Origin: Pelecanus crispus
Lineage: Eukaryota; Chordata; Aves; Pelecaniformes; Pelecanidae
Direction of reading: 5' to 3'
DNA: 64,000 nucleotides
Assembly: GCF_030463565.1 (NCBI RefSeq)
Contig: NC_134649.1
Location: forward strand, 37,535,044 to 37,599,043
Under the pieces are notes generated by a model. That model saw nothing but the letters and a program-made list of their open reading frames with translations, searched no databases and was not told where the DNA came from. Every line of letters starts with the position of its first letter. The first letter of the stretch is position 1. Positions 38,001-47,073 of this stretch are shown here, one piece after another. The position numbers were made by a program, and so were the translations under genes.

Positions 38001-41000
38001 CCCAACATCAGTGAGTAGGAGCTGGCTGGTGGTGGGGCCTGGCTGCGGTGGTGCAGAGCCACTCCTCCATCACACCCTGTCCTGTTCTGCTCATCTCACT
38101 TCACCTCAGCGAGGATGCTGATAATGTTCTTGGTGGCTCTCAAACATTGGGAGGTGTTTGTGAGAGACATCCTGGTCCCATCCCTGCCTGGAGATGACAC
38201 GCAGCCAAGAGCCAGCAGAGCCAGGAGTGTGCTGCCCGCTCCCAGTTACCTCCCAGTCTCTAGTGGGAAAGCTGCTGGCCTCAGTGGCAGGAGTAGTTTG
38301 CCCTATGGCAGAGCAAGGATCTGGGCTGGGAAGGAGCACTGTGGGTGCTGGATCTCATGTCATGCCCAAACACAGGACATATCCGCAACCAAGCCTGCCT
38401 GTGGCTCGTATGGTCCCTTTGCCAGTGACTTCAAACCTGGGGTGCCCTGGAGCATGGTTGCTCTCCAGGTGGCCATCCTAGAGCTGACTTTCACTCCCTT
38501 GGTTCTCCGCAGTGCTGAGCATCGATCGCATGGAGAACCACTCCCATATCCGCCGGCGCTACCCTCGCTACCACAGCAGCCTCTTTCGGGGCCAGCCTGC
38601 CTGGGACCCCCACACCCATGTTGTGCTGCCACTGTCGGTGCTGAGCCCCCCAAAAGCTGAAGGTGAGCATGTGAGCATCACTTGGGGAACAGCGTGGGTG
38701 GGTGTGGAAAGGAAGATGTGTCCTTGCTGAGACTTGACTCTCTGAGAGGTCCACAAGTCACCACTGAGAGCTCAGAGCTTCTGATTTCACGATATCCCAA
38801 AGGCTCCTGGTGGGCTCACAGGCTGCCTTCAGAGCAGCGTGTGTGTTCTCACCATGCTGTTGTGTGCCTCAGCTGCCCCCACGGTGGTGCCTACACCGGC
38901 TGGAGGCGAAGGGAACTACACTGTGGAGAACTCCCCGAGGCAGGTGCTGCCAGAGCCCGAGCCCGCTCTCACTGTGATCATCCTCATCATGTACCGCACC
39001 CTGGGAGGGCTGCTGCCTGCACGCTACCAGGTGGATCGCCGCAGCGTCAGGTACGTCCTCCTTCCCTTTGCCCTCCACAAGCACCAGTGGAGAGAGGCTG
39101 GCTGGACTCCGCTCTGCCCCCTCCGGCAGTTGCTGAGTCTGTCAGCAACACCTTGGGTTTGGTTCCCAGCCAGGTGGTCCTGCGGTGCTCTGCCTGTTCC
39201 CCACCTTGGCATTGCTCTGCCCCATGTTTCCTGACCCCATGGTGCTGGCTGGGCAGAGCCGTTCCTTCTGAGATGTCAGTGCAGGGCATCCAGGAAGTCC
39301 CCAGAGGGCTGCAGCTGCCAGGCACGGTGATGGCAGAGCTCTGTTGCTCCTTGCAGGCTCCCCAAGAACCCCGTGATGAACTCCCCCATCGTGAGCGTGT
39401 CTGTGTTCAGCAATCACACCTTCCTGCGGGGGCCCCTGGACACCCCTCTTGTGCTGGAATTTCACCTGCTGGAGACAGCCAACAGGAGCAAACCTCTCTG
39501 TGTCCAGTGGAACCACTCCAACCTGTGAGTCAAGCACAGCTGGACTACTCGCTTTGAGCTGCTTTCCCCAGGCACCTCCTCGTTCCCTGAGTCTCTCTGG
39601 CCATGACTGGCTGTGTGCTTGGGCAGCACTGGGATGTGGGGGTTTCTGCCCTCTCCCAGGGGGTTTGTTCCTGCTGGGAGGGCACAGCAGGGTCCCTGCA
39701 GGGCTCTGGCTCCAGTGCTCCAGCTGTAGGAGTGCAGTTGTATCTGCTGGTAGAAAAGCCTTGCTGATCACCCCCTCTTCTCTGTGGTTCCTTCCCCACA
39801 CACCACACTCATCTGTCTTCTCTCCTAAGTGCGCTCTGCTTTTTGGTGGCTGCAGGACCAACCCCTCCGGCTTCTGGACAGCCAGGGACTGCGAGCTTGT
39901 GTACCGAAACACCACACACGTCCACTGCCAGTGCTCCCAGTTTGGCACCTTTGGGGTTCTAATGGACAGCTCGCACCGAGAGGTAACCTCAGCCTGCGGG
40001 GCTGTGGATGGTGTGGGGCGGGCTGTTAGCCACTGGGTCCCAGAATAAGCAGTCACAGGCAGAAAATTCCCTGTGGGACACAAGCAGAGTTTGAGACCTC
40101 AGCAGGCTTCCTGCATCTCCCCCTAACACCACTGTTTGCCTTTGGTTCTCTGCTGCTGCAGCAACTGGAAGGTGACCTGGAGACATTGGCAATTGTCACC
40201 TATTCCTTGGTGTCTCTCTCCTTGCTGGCTTTGCTGCTGACCTTCTCCTTCCTGACCTGCCTCAAAGGCCTCAAGTCCAACACACGTAGCATCCACTCCA
40301 ACATATCAGTCACCCTCTTCTTCTCTGAGCTGCTCTTTCTCCTGGGCATCAACCACACCGAGAACCAGGTCTGTGGGCTTGAACAAGCACACCTTGCGGG
40401 TGGGGCCAAGGCATGGATGATGCAGTTAGAGTTGGCACAGTGGGACCATCTCTGAGTGGCTTTTGTCTCCCCAGTTTCTTTGCACTGTGATTGCCATCCT
40501 TCTCCACTGCTTCTTCCTCTCCACCTTCGCCTGGCTCTTTGTCCAGGGCCTCCACATCTACCGCATGCAGACCGAAGCCCGCAATGTCAACTTTGGGGCC
40601 ATGCGTTTCTACTATGCCATTGGCTGGGGAGTGCCCGCCATCATCACTGGTAAGAGCTGCTTGTCCTACAGCTATGCCAAAAGTGCTGGTTCTCAGCAGC
40701 CTCCTGATCCCCTGGTGTTGCCTGGCTCACTTACTCAATGGGGAGAGCTGAGGGTGGGCTTGCCACGGCCAGTAGTGCCGGCAGTGAGCAGTGCTGTGGT
40801 GGTCAGCTGGGAACCACGTATCAAGGGCTGTCGTCCTGCCTCCTGGAGAGAAGTAATTCCTCAGCGCATCTCCCCATGGCTTGTTTGATGGGCACAGGAC
40901 TCCTGCTGTCCCAGGGCTGGGGTCTCCTGGTTTCCCAAGCCTGCACACTTGGGTGATCTGTTACTGGCAGTGAATACCTGCTGGGCTGAGCTGTGTCAGG

Positions 41001-44000
41001 GATGCCTGGATAAAAGGAAATAAAGTCCCTGATGCTGGGGCTCGCAGTCCTGGCTCTTTCCCCTGTGGCAGGGAAGCCTGTGCACAGGGCAAGGAGCAGT
41101 GAGAGAGCCCCTTCATGGCCTTCAGTGCTGGGATGAGATCAACATGGCTTGGGCAAGTCCAAGGCTGCTGGGTCTGGACCTGACCTCTCCCTTCCTCCTG
41201 CAGGGCTGGCCGTTGGCCTGGATCCTGAGGGCTACGGGAACCCCGACTTCTGCTGGATTTCCATTCATGATAAGCTGGTCTGGAGCTTTGCAGGCCCCAT
41301 TACTGTCGTCATTGTGGTAAAACCCTGTCCTGTTTCACCCACAGCCCTCTCCTGCCTCCCTTCTCCGCACCATGGGCACTTGCCCCTTCCTCGGCTGTGC
41401 ACTGCCTGCCCCCTTCTCTGTATTCTCCTTCCTCAGTTAGAGGCCCTCTCTCTGTTCCTCCTTGCTCCAGCCAAACTTGGGGGAGGCCATGGCTTGGGCA
41501 TGAAGGGGAAAGGAGGGGACGTTCGCATGGGCCTGGTGGACCTGGAGTCTGCCCACGTTCTGCGATGGGGTTGTCAGGTCAGAGCCAGCCTTTGGCACAG
41601 CTTCTAATCAGTGCCAACACTTTCAGATGAATGGGGTCATGTTCCTGCTTGTGGCCAAGATGTCCTGTTCCCCAGGCCAAAAGGAGACCAAGAAGAAATC
41701 GGTTCTGTGAGTATTAGTGGCCAAACTCCCAGCAGAGCTCCTGTGGCTCGTGGTCTCTAGTATTTTCAGTGATCATCTTCCCTCTTCCACCATCGCAGAG
41801 TGTCCATCTGTGCATCAGTGTCAGCCTTGCAGCCGCTCTTCTCTCCCACACCTGCCAGCCACATTAACCCTTCCTAAACTTTGTCCTTTCCTCTTGTTCC
41901 TACGTTCCCATCTCCACACTGTCCCACCAGCCTGTCCCACTTCACCACCTGCCCTCACAGCCACCCCTTGTGCCTCCTTAGGTTCAACATTCTGCCCTTG
42001 TTGACTCTCAGCACCTGCTTTTTCTTCTCCTACATGCTCCTTCTGAGACCTTTCCCTGCTCCATGCTGGGCCAGCCCTGGAGCTTGGCTCGGCTCTCTGT
42101 GGCTCCAAATGACCTGTGTTGTTTGGGCCCATGTGTTTGCTCTGTGTGATCCAGAAGGGAAGGCCCCGGGAGTCGGGAGGAACCAAACCGCTGCACAGAG
42201 ATGAGCCCGCAGTGCTGGGTGCGGCAGGGAGGGCTGGGCAGGAGCAGGCTTCCCCCTCTGGATCACTGTCTGTGAGCACTAGCCTGTAGATTAACAACAC
42301 GCACTAACCTCTTGGTGTGTGTCTGTGTGCCTGTCTGTCTGTCTCTCTCTCTCTCTCCAGCATGACGTTACGGAGCTCCTTTGTTCTGCTTCTAGTTATT
42401 AGCACTACCTGGCTTTTTGGCCTCTTGGCTGTCAACAACAGTGTCCTGGCTTTCCACTACCTCTACACTGTCCTCTGCAGCCTCCAGGTAACTGCCCGGC
42501 CTCTGCCAGGGGAGGGCACAGGTCAGCCCAGGAGAGCATCGCTGTGGTCCCCACAGCCGTCTGTGGAGAGTGGGCACCCCACACTGAGCCCCCAGCATCC
42601 CACTGGGCTCCTTGTCCCTTCCACTGTCACCGCTGTGGCAGTGAGTGGCTCCTACCAGTCCTTGCTGCTGTGCCCGTGGTGAGCGGTGGCACAGAGCAGG
42701 AGATGGCTGCAAGGTGCTTGGTTCAGAGGTGATGTCCAAGGGGCAGCAAGGACCGTCTTTGGAGGGAAGGGGCCTCCCTGCTCTCGGAGAGCAGAGGAAG
42801 AGAGTAGCCTGCAACAGAGGTGTTGGACACCCCAAATGTGACCCATGGCAGCACCCTGCAGACCTTCTGCCACCACCATGGCTGGTGTTGCTACAGGGGA
42901 CCGTGCCAGCCGCTCGTTGGCTGCTACCAGCCAGGGGACACCCCACCCTTTCCTCCCTCACCCATGGCCACCATGGGGGTTAGCACTGATCAGTGTCGAG
43001 GGGCTCTTTGGTGCGTCCCTGTCCTGGTGGCCACCAGGGCCAACACGCTGGGCTCTGGAGGAGCCAGGAAGTGGCCGGGATCTGATGCTGCAGGTGAGCA
43101 GGTTGACCAGCAGCAAGGGGCCGTCTCATGGCGTCTCTCCCTGCAGGGCTTGGCTGTGCTGGTCCTGTTCTGCATGCTGAACGAGGAGGTGCGGGAGGCC
43201 TGGAAGCTGGCCTGCCTCGGCAAGAAGGGGCAGAGCGAGGAGGCCACGAGGAGCACGCAGGTGGGTGAGAGCAGGAGCAGCCCAGGGGTCTGGGGACAGG
43301 CTGCCTACCTTGGGACAGGAGCTGACGGGGACGTCCCTGCTTCCCCAGAGGGAAGGCAGATGCAGGTGGGAAGGCTATCCCCTGGGCTGCTGCCGTGCCT
43401 CTTTAACAGGGCATGTGCCTTTCTCCCCACCTTGCCAGGGCCCCAGCGCCTACAACAACACAGCGCTGTTTGAGGAGAGCGGGCTCATCCGCATCACCCT
43501 GGGGGCCTCCACCATCTCGTCAGTAAGCAGCGTGCGCTCTGCCCGCACCCACTCCAGCCAGCGGGCTTACCTCAGGTAGGGAGCAGTGCGGGGCTCCGGG
43601 GTGCCGGGAGCACCCATGCAGAGCCGAGGGCTCCTGCCACTGTCACCGCTGGGGCCTCCTGTCTTTCAGAGACAATGTGACGGCGCGTCAGGGCTCGGCC
43701 CTGGATCACAGCCTGCTGGCTCACGCCGGCCCCACGGACATCGATGTTGCCATGTTCCACCGTGATGCCGGGGGAGGTAAGGCTCAGCCCAGTGCCCGGG
43801 TTTGGGGCTGACCCAGCGCATCCTGAATTATGGCTTGAGGAAATCCTTCCTGGTGCAGGCTCTGGCTGTACGGTTACATCCTCCACCCCGTGTTCGGCTG
43901 TGACTCCCAAACACACTGTGGGTATGAAGGAGAGGCAACAGCTGTGTTGCATAGCGCAGCCTCCTCCTGGACAGACAGCAAAGGGCATAGCCAGTCTCCA

Positions 44001-47000
44001 AGGAGCTAGAAATGGAGGAGGCAAGGCGGGGGGCATAGGCTGTCACGGGGTCTGTGGGGACACTGGGCTCCCCAGTACAGCACAGGCACTGACCCACTGG
44101 TGGGGGGGCCACACTCGTGGCTGGGGCTGGGGCTGGGGCATGGGACAGGCAAGCAGAGGCTGAGGGAGGTGGGTTTGCTCAGCCTGGAGGAAGAGGAGGC
44201 AGAGGGGATCTTGCAGCCTTACAGGGAGGTGCAGCGAGATGGAGCCAGGCTCCTCTCACAGGCACCTGGTGAAAGGGCAGGAGGAGCAGGTACAGGCTGC
44301 TGCCAAGGGAAGGGCAGTGAGGGGTAAGGCAGGCTGTTGTCCTCATGAGGGTGGTCAGCCCTGGGGTGGTTCTGCCTTCCGGAGGCAGTCAGAGCCCAGC
44401 TGGCCCTGCCCTGGGCAGGGGTCAGAGCAGAGACCACTGGGTCCCTCCCTGCCTCTGTTATTTGGTGCTTTGGTCATTTAACTGGCACATGCTCGCAGGC
44501 ATGAGTCTGTCCTTCCTCATTTGGGCTGAAAAGCCTCACCCACCTTCATTCTAAATGTCTCCCCGACACACACTGTGTCCCTCCAGACCAGGACTCGGAC
44601 TCAGACAGTGACCTGTCTCTGGACGAAGAGCGCAGCCTCTCCATTCCGTCTTCAGAGAGCGAGGAGAACGTGCGCCTGCGGGGCCGCTTCCAGCGCCAGT
44701 TCAAGCGGGCAGCACACAGTGAACGCCTCCTCACTAACCCCGCCAACACCACTCCCAAAGGCAAGTCCCAGGGGCTCTGGCAGGGGACAGGGTGAGCTCA
44801 GGTCCCTGGGGGACAGGCTGTGTCTTGTGATGGCTGCAATTGCTGCTCACAGAAATACTCTCTTCCTCTTCCCCGGGGCCTGTTTTGCTGTGTCCTTCGC
44901 CAGATGTGGATGGCAATGACCTCATGTCATACTGGCCAGCTCTGGGTGAGTGCGAGGTTCACCCCTGCTCCCTGCAGAAGTGGGGCTCCGAGCGGAAGCT
45001 GGGATTTGACATCAACAAGGATGCGGCCAACAATAATCAGCCAGACCTGGCCTTGACCAGTGGGGACGAGAACTCCCTCACCCAGACCCAGCGGCAAAGA
45101 AAAGGTAATGGCCTGGACCAAGCAGGCGAGGGTAGCCTGGCCTGTCTCGGGTTGACGTGGCCTTGAGGGCTCAGCATCAGTTCCATCTTCTTGTGTCCTT
45201 GGGGAGGTATGGCTTACCTCTCCCAGCTTTCATGCTCTTTTCACTCTTACGGAAAAATTTGACTTCTCTTTCTGTCCGGTGCAGGGATTTTGAAGAACCG
45301 CCTCCAGTACCCTCCGACTCTCCAAGGCTTGCCATCTGTTGGCAGGATGACCAATGAGCTGACATGGTACAAGACCTCCACGCTGGGTCACAGGGCTGTC
45401 CCCGCCGCCTCCTACGGCAGGATCTACTCTGGAGCGGGCAGTCTGTCGCAACCAGCCAGCCGGTACTCGTCACGGGAACAGCTTGACATGCTGATGAGGA
45501 GACAGATGTCCCGGGAGCAGCTGAGCAGACACAACTCAGGAGAGTGCTTGGAAGCCGTGCCCAGCCGGCACGGGTCCAGGGAGGAGCTGGACACTATCCC
45601 CAGCAGGCATGGGTCAACCGAACACCTGGAAAGTATCCCGAGCAGACACGGGTCTAGGGAAAACTTGGATCTACTGGTTCCTAGGCCCAGTCAGAGAGAT
45701 CATGGGAACACACTGCCCCGGAGGCAGGGTTCCAGAGACCACCTTGACACTTTACCCTGCAGATTTGGGTCAAGAGAACAGCTAGACTGTGGGCCAGTAA
45801 GAGAGGCCTCTAGGGAGTGGCTAAATACATTGCCAAGTAGGCAAGTGTCCAGAGACCGAATAGGCACGTTGCCAAGTCGAGATACTTCTCGAGAACAATT
45901 GAATTTGCTTTCTAGAAGACAGCCTTCAAGGGACCAGCTAGCATCGGCTAGACAAACTTCAAGGGAGCAGCTGGAATTTCTCTCCAGAAGATCTAATTCC
46001 AGAGAGCCTCTGGACACAGTGCCTAGCAGGCATCCGTCGCAGGACAACCTGGGGACACTCTCTAGGAGGCAGCTGTCTAGGGAAAGCCTAGAGCCGCTGT
46101 CAAGGAGACAGCCTTCTAGAGAGAACCTGGAGGCCGTTCCCAGCCGACATCCTTCCACTGAACAGTTAGATATCCTTTCTTCCATCCTTGCTTCTTTTAA
46201 CTCCTCTGTCCTGTCCTCGGTGCAATCGTCCAGCACGCCTTCAGGCCCCCAGACCACCACCACCCCCTCTGCCGTGCAGACCTCCTCGACGCCCTCCGCA
46301 ATGTGCCCCTCAACACCTCGCTCTGCCACCTCCCACAGCATTTCGGAGCTGTCGCCAGACTCAGAGTAAGTGTGCCCCTTCCTCAGCCAGGCCTTGTTCA
46401 GCTGGTCTTGTGCATCGTCCGCCTGCCTGGCCTCTTCCCGAAGGGGGTTTGGTTTGGGGGGAGAGGGCTGTGTAAGGGTGAGCCCCTGGGGTGAGAGGTG
46501 GGTGTCTCCTGGTCTTGAGTAAGTGACCAGGGAGGGAGAACCCTTGGATGCGACAGGTCCAGATGCTTGCAGTGCAGCACAAGCAGAAACATCAGTGTAG
46601 CTGAGTCTGCTCGCTCTGCCAGAAGTGATGGCCCTCACTTGTGGCCTGTGGGGGCTCAGGGAAGATGCTTTGTGCAGCCAGGCTGACCTCATGGCTGGTC
46701 CCCTTGCTCAGTGCTGGCTGTAAGTCCCAACGAGCAGATGTGTGCGAGGGCCAGGCTGGCTGGAGAGGAGGAGGGGGCCCAAGTCCTACAGGAGCCCTGC
46801 CTGCCCCAGCCACGTTTCTCCCCAGACTGTCCCAGTCTGTCACTTCTGCTCCAACTCTGCTCCCTGCTGATGCTGCTCCCATCCCTCCCTTCCTCTTCCC
46901 TGAACTCAGGGACTTGGAGGCAGTTGTTCCTGCCCTGAGACACGAGTGGGTTTCTGCCCTGTCCCCATCTGGCGTAGCTGGGAGAGGCAGCTGGAGCCCA

Positions 47001-47073
47001 GGGGAGATGCCACGGCTTAACGCTGTTTTTCTTTCTTTCGAGAAGGATAATGAGAAACGAGGGCCATTCCTGA
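13868..47073 (+). CDS. CELSR3: CELSR3, complete coding region in 35 exons
   Basis: Exons: 13868-17009, 24972-25604, 27230-27452, 27899-28014, 28898-28986, 29412-29569, 29785-29948, 30414-30539, 30713-30882, 31128-31313, 31483-31593, 31865-32033, 32864-33005, 33191-33311, 33629-33812, 33906-34007, 36312-36406, 37130-37339, 37827-38010, 38513-38662, 38873-39050, 39357-39524, 39856-39982, 40162-40368, 40475-40649, 41204-41316, 41627-41706, 42361-42487, 43147-43260, 43439-43575, 43670-43776, 44587-44760, 44904-45104, 45285-46365, 47043-47073. They sum to 9495 nt (3164 aa; human about 3312 aa, also 35 exons). CELSR3 is a flamingo-type adhesion GPCR at the plasma membrane that works with FZD3 in axon guidance, tract formation and planar polarity. 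Start choice: ATG 13868 (GCACCATGG) precedes an Arg/His-rich segment and a Leu-rich signal peptide. All introns are GT-AG except intron 32 (GC-AG). The N-terminal pre-cadherin region (about 130 aa) is much shorter than in human (about 315 aa). Confidence 0.96.
17010..24971 (+). other. CELSR3: CELSR3 intron 1 (8 kb)
   Basis: Longest intron of the gene, GT 17010 to AG 24970-24971. It is GC-rich with no coding exon or complete repeat recognised. AT-rich islets with TAAT/ATTA cores stand out at about 20640-20690, 21058-21085 and 24385-24432. First introns of CELSR genes are plausible sites for neural enhancers; this is inference. Confidence 0.6.
24972..33005 (+). CDS. CELSR3: CELSR3 exons 2-13: flamingo box, EGF and laminin-G domains
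   Basis: Residues about 1048-1809. Exon 2 (24972-25604) encodes the flamingo box ([38 protein letters not shown]) and EGF1-2 ([31 protein letters not shown]). Exon 3 adds EGF3 ([19 protein letters not shown]) and begins laminin-G 1, which runs through exon 7 ([47 protein letters not shown]). Exon 8 is EGF4 ([12 protein letters not shown]). Exons 9-12 form laminin-G 2 ([29 protein letters not shown]). Exons 12-13 hold EGF5-6 ([24 protein letters not shown]). Disulfide cysteines of each EGF are present. A solo LTR sits in intron 12, inside the split codon between the two halves of EGF5. Confidence 0.94.
25605..27229 (+). other. CELSR3: CELSR3 intron 2
   Basis: GT 25605, AG 27228-27229. It contains an AT-rich islet at about 26330-26412 with GGTAATTAACC and GGGTTAATGAGCTCATT. 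The rest is GC-rich and featureless. No exon is supported despite long open frames between 26726 and 27229. Confidence 0.6.
32195..32760 (-). mobile_element. Solo LTR of an endogenous retrovirus (566 bp) in CELSR3 intron 12
   Basis: The element is bounded by TGTCGTGGTTT and AAACCAGGACA, an 11-bp terminal inverted repeat with one mismatch. It is flanked on both sides by GTGGG (32190-32194 and 32761-32765), a perfect 5-bp target-site duplication. On the minus strand, order and content fit an LTR: TGTCCTGG start, a TATATAAA box (32497-32504 on the plus strand), an ATTAAA poly(A) signal near 32325-32335, and an (ATT)n tract. No internal retroviral genes are present, so it is a solo LTR left by recombination. 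The family matches LTRs I remember as common in birds. It lies antisense to CELSR3. Confidence 0.92.
33191..39982 (+). CDS. CELSR3: CELSR3 exons 14-23: laminin-EGF, hormone-receptor motif, GAIN/GPS
   Basis: Residues about 1810-2316. Exons 14-15 encode laminin-type EGF modules ([47 protein letters not shown]). Exons 16-17 encode the hormone-receptor motif ([35 protein letters not shown]). Exons 17-22 form the GAIN domain ([61 protein letters not shown]). Exon 23 ends with the GPS ([26 protein letters not shown]). At the position where cleaved adhesion GPCRs have His-Leu-Ser/Thr this protein has Gln-Phe-Gly, so autoproteolysis is unlikely, as inferred also from the human sequence. The linker encoded by exons 20-21 is Pro-rich and diverged. 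Confidence 0.93.
34008..36311 (+). other. CELSR3: CELSR3 intron 16 (2.3 kb)
   Basis: Donor GG|GTGAGT at 34008, acceptor TTTTAG ending at 36311. GC-rich; no exon, clear repeat or conserved-looking element is recognised. Confidence 0.6.
36407..37129 (+). other. CELSR3: CELSR3 intron 17
   Basis: Donor CTG|GTAATC at 36407, acceptor TGGCAG ending at 37129. Moderately AT-rich; no exon or mobile element is recognised. Confidence 0.6.
37445..37605 (+). mobile_element. CR1-like LINE fragment in CELSR3 intron 18
   Basis: CTGGGCTCCCCAGTGC followed by a CACAGACATTGA-type segment, then AGAGAGCTGGGTTTGCTCAGCCTGG further on, is recognisable as degenerate avian CR1 sequence. The middle is poorly preserved and the edges are approximate. 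Confidence 0.5.
40162..43260 (+). CDS. CELSR3: CELSR3 exons 24-29: seven-transmembrane domain
   Basis: Residues about 2317-2588. Exon 24 carries the tethered segment and TM1-TM2 ([40 protein letters not shown]). Exon 25 carries TM3-4 ([46 protein letters not shown]). Exon 26 has the conserved extracellular loop and TM5 start ([18 protein letters not shown]). Exons 27-28 give TM5-6 ([34 protein letters not shown]). Exons 28-29 give TM7 and the start of the tail ([20 protein letters not shown]). This is the family B2 (adhesion) receptor core. The acceptor of exon 28 uses a (GTCT/CT)n microsatellite at 42330-42358 as its polypyrimidine tract. Confidence 0.95.
41707..42360 (+). other. CELSR3: CELSR3 intron 27
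   Basis: Donor CT|GTGAGT at 41707; the acceptor is reached through a (GTCT)n/(CT)n run at 42330-42358. The intron is very pyrimidine-rich in 41780-42060. No exon is seen. Confidence 0.65.
42488..43146 (+). other. CELSR3: CELSR3 intron 28
   Basis: Donor CAG|GTAACT at 42488, acceptor CTGCAG ending at 43146. GC-rich, no recognisable element. Confidence 0.65.
43439..47073 (+). CDS. CELSR3: CELSR3 exons 30-35: cytoplasmic tail
   Basis: Residues about 2589-3164. Conserved blocks in order: [20 protein letters not shown] (exon 30); [20 protein letters not shown] and [10 protein letters not shown] (exon 31); [20 protein letters not shown] (exon 32); [17 protein letters not shown] and [20 protein letters not shown] (exon 33); [26 protein letters not shown] (exon 34). 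Exon 34 then encodes 19 units of a 13-residue Arg/Ser repeat and the conserved end [18 protein letters not shown]...[18 protein letters not shown]. Exon 35 (47043-47073) adds RIMRNEGHS and the stop TGA. The last four residues EGHS match the end of human CELSR3 as I remember it. If exon 34 is not spliced at 46366 the protein ends at the TAA 46367-46369. Confidence 0.9.
43777..44586 (+). other. CELSR3: CELSR3 intron 31
   Basis: Donor GGAG|GTAAGG at 43777, acceptor CTCCAG ending at 44586. Its middle is occupied by a degenerate CR1-like fragment (listed separately). Confidence 0.7.
44055..44320 (+). mobile_element. CR1-like LINE fragment in CELSR3 intron 31
   Basis: Recognisable CR1 order: CTGGGCTCCCCAGTACA; AGGCTGAGGGAGGTGGGTTT then GCTCAGCCTGGAGGAAGAGG; GGGATCTTGCAGCCTTACAG; GGAGGTGCAGCGAGATGGAG; CTCACAGGCACCTGGTGAAA. 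It shares the first and second blocks with the fragment at 37445-37605. Diverged and truncated; edges are approximate. Confidence 0.6.
45458..46180 (+). repeat. CELSR3: Coding repeat: 19 units of 13 codons in CELSR3 exon 34
   Basis: The frame reads as tandem 13-residue units of the form (S/R)-R-x-x-S-R-E-x-L-(D/E)-x-L-P. Examples are [39 protein letters not shown] and [13 protein letters not shown]. Seventeen units are full length, one has 9 residues (RRQMSREQL) and one 11 ([11 protein letters not shown]). Nearly every unit contains an R-x-x-S basophilic kinase-type site. The DNA units (39 bp) are diverged, so the repeat is old. Confidence 0.92.
46366..47042 (+). other. CELSR3: CELSR3 intron 34
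   Basis: Donor TCAGA|GTAAGTG at 46366, acceptor CTTTCTTTCGAG ending at 47042. Splicing joins GA|A and continues the frame for nine more codons. No repeat is recognised. Confidence 0.75.

Noticed and set aside
41018-41024. AATAAA inside CELSR3 intron 25
   Set aside because: It could cause premature polyadenylation, but there is no downstream element I trust and the gene clearly continues.
46367-46369. TAA taken as the CELSR3 stop codon
   Set aside because: It lies inside a strong donor and splicing to 47043 restores the EGHS ending known from human. It remains a possible intron-retention end.
45700-46692. 330-codon minus-strand frame opposite CELSR3 exon 34
   Set aside because: Its apparent repeat is the mirror of the 13-codon repeat on the plus strand, and no splice or start support is seen.
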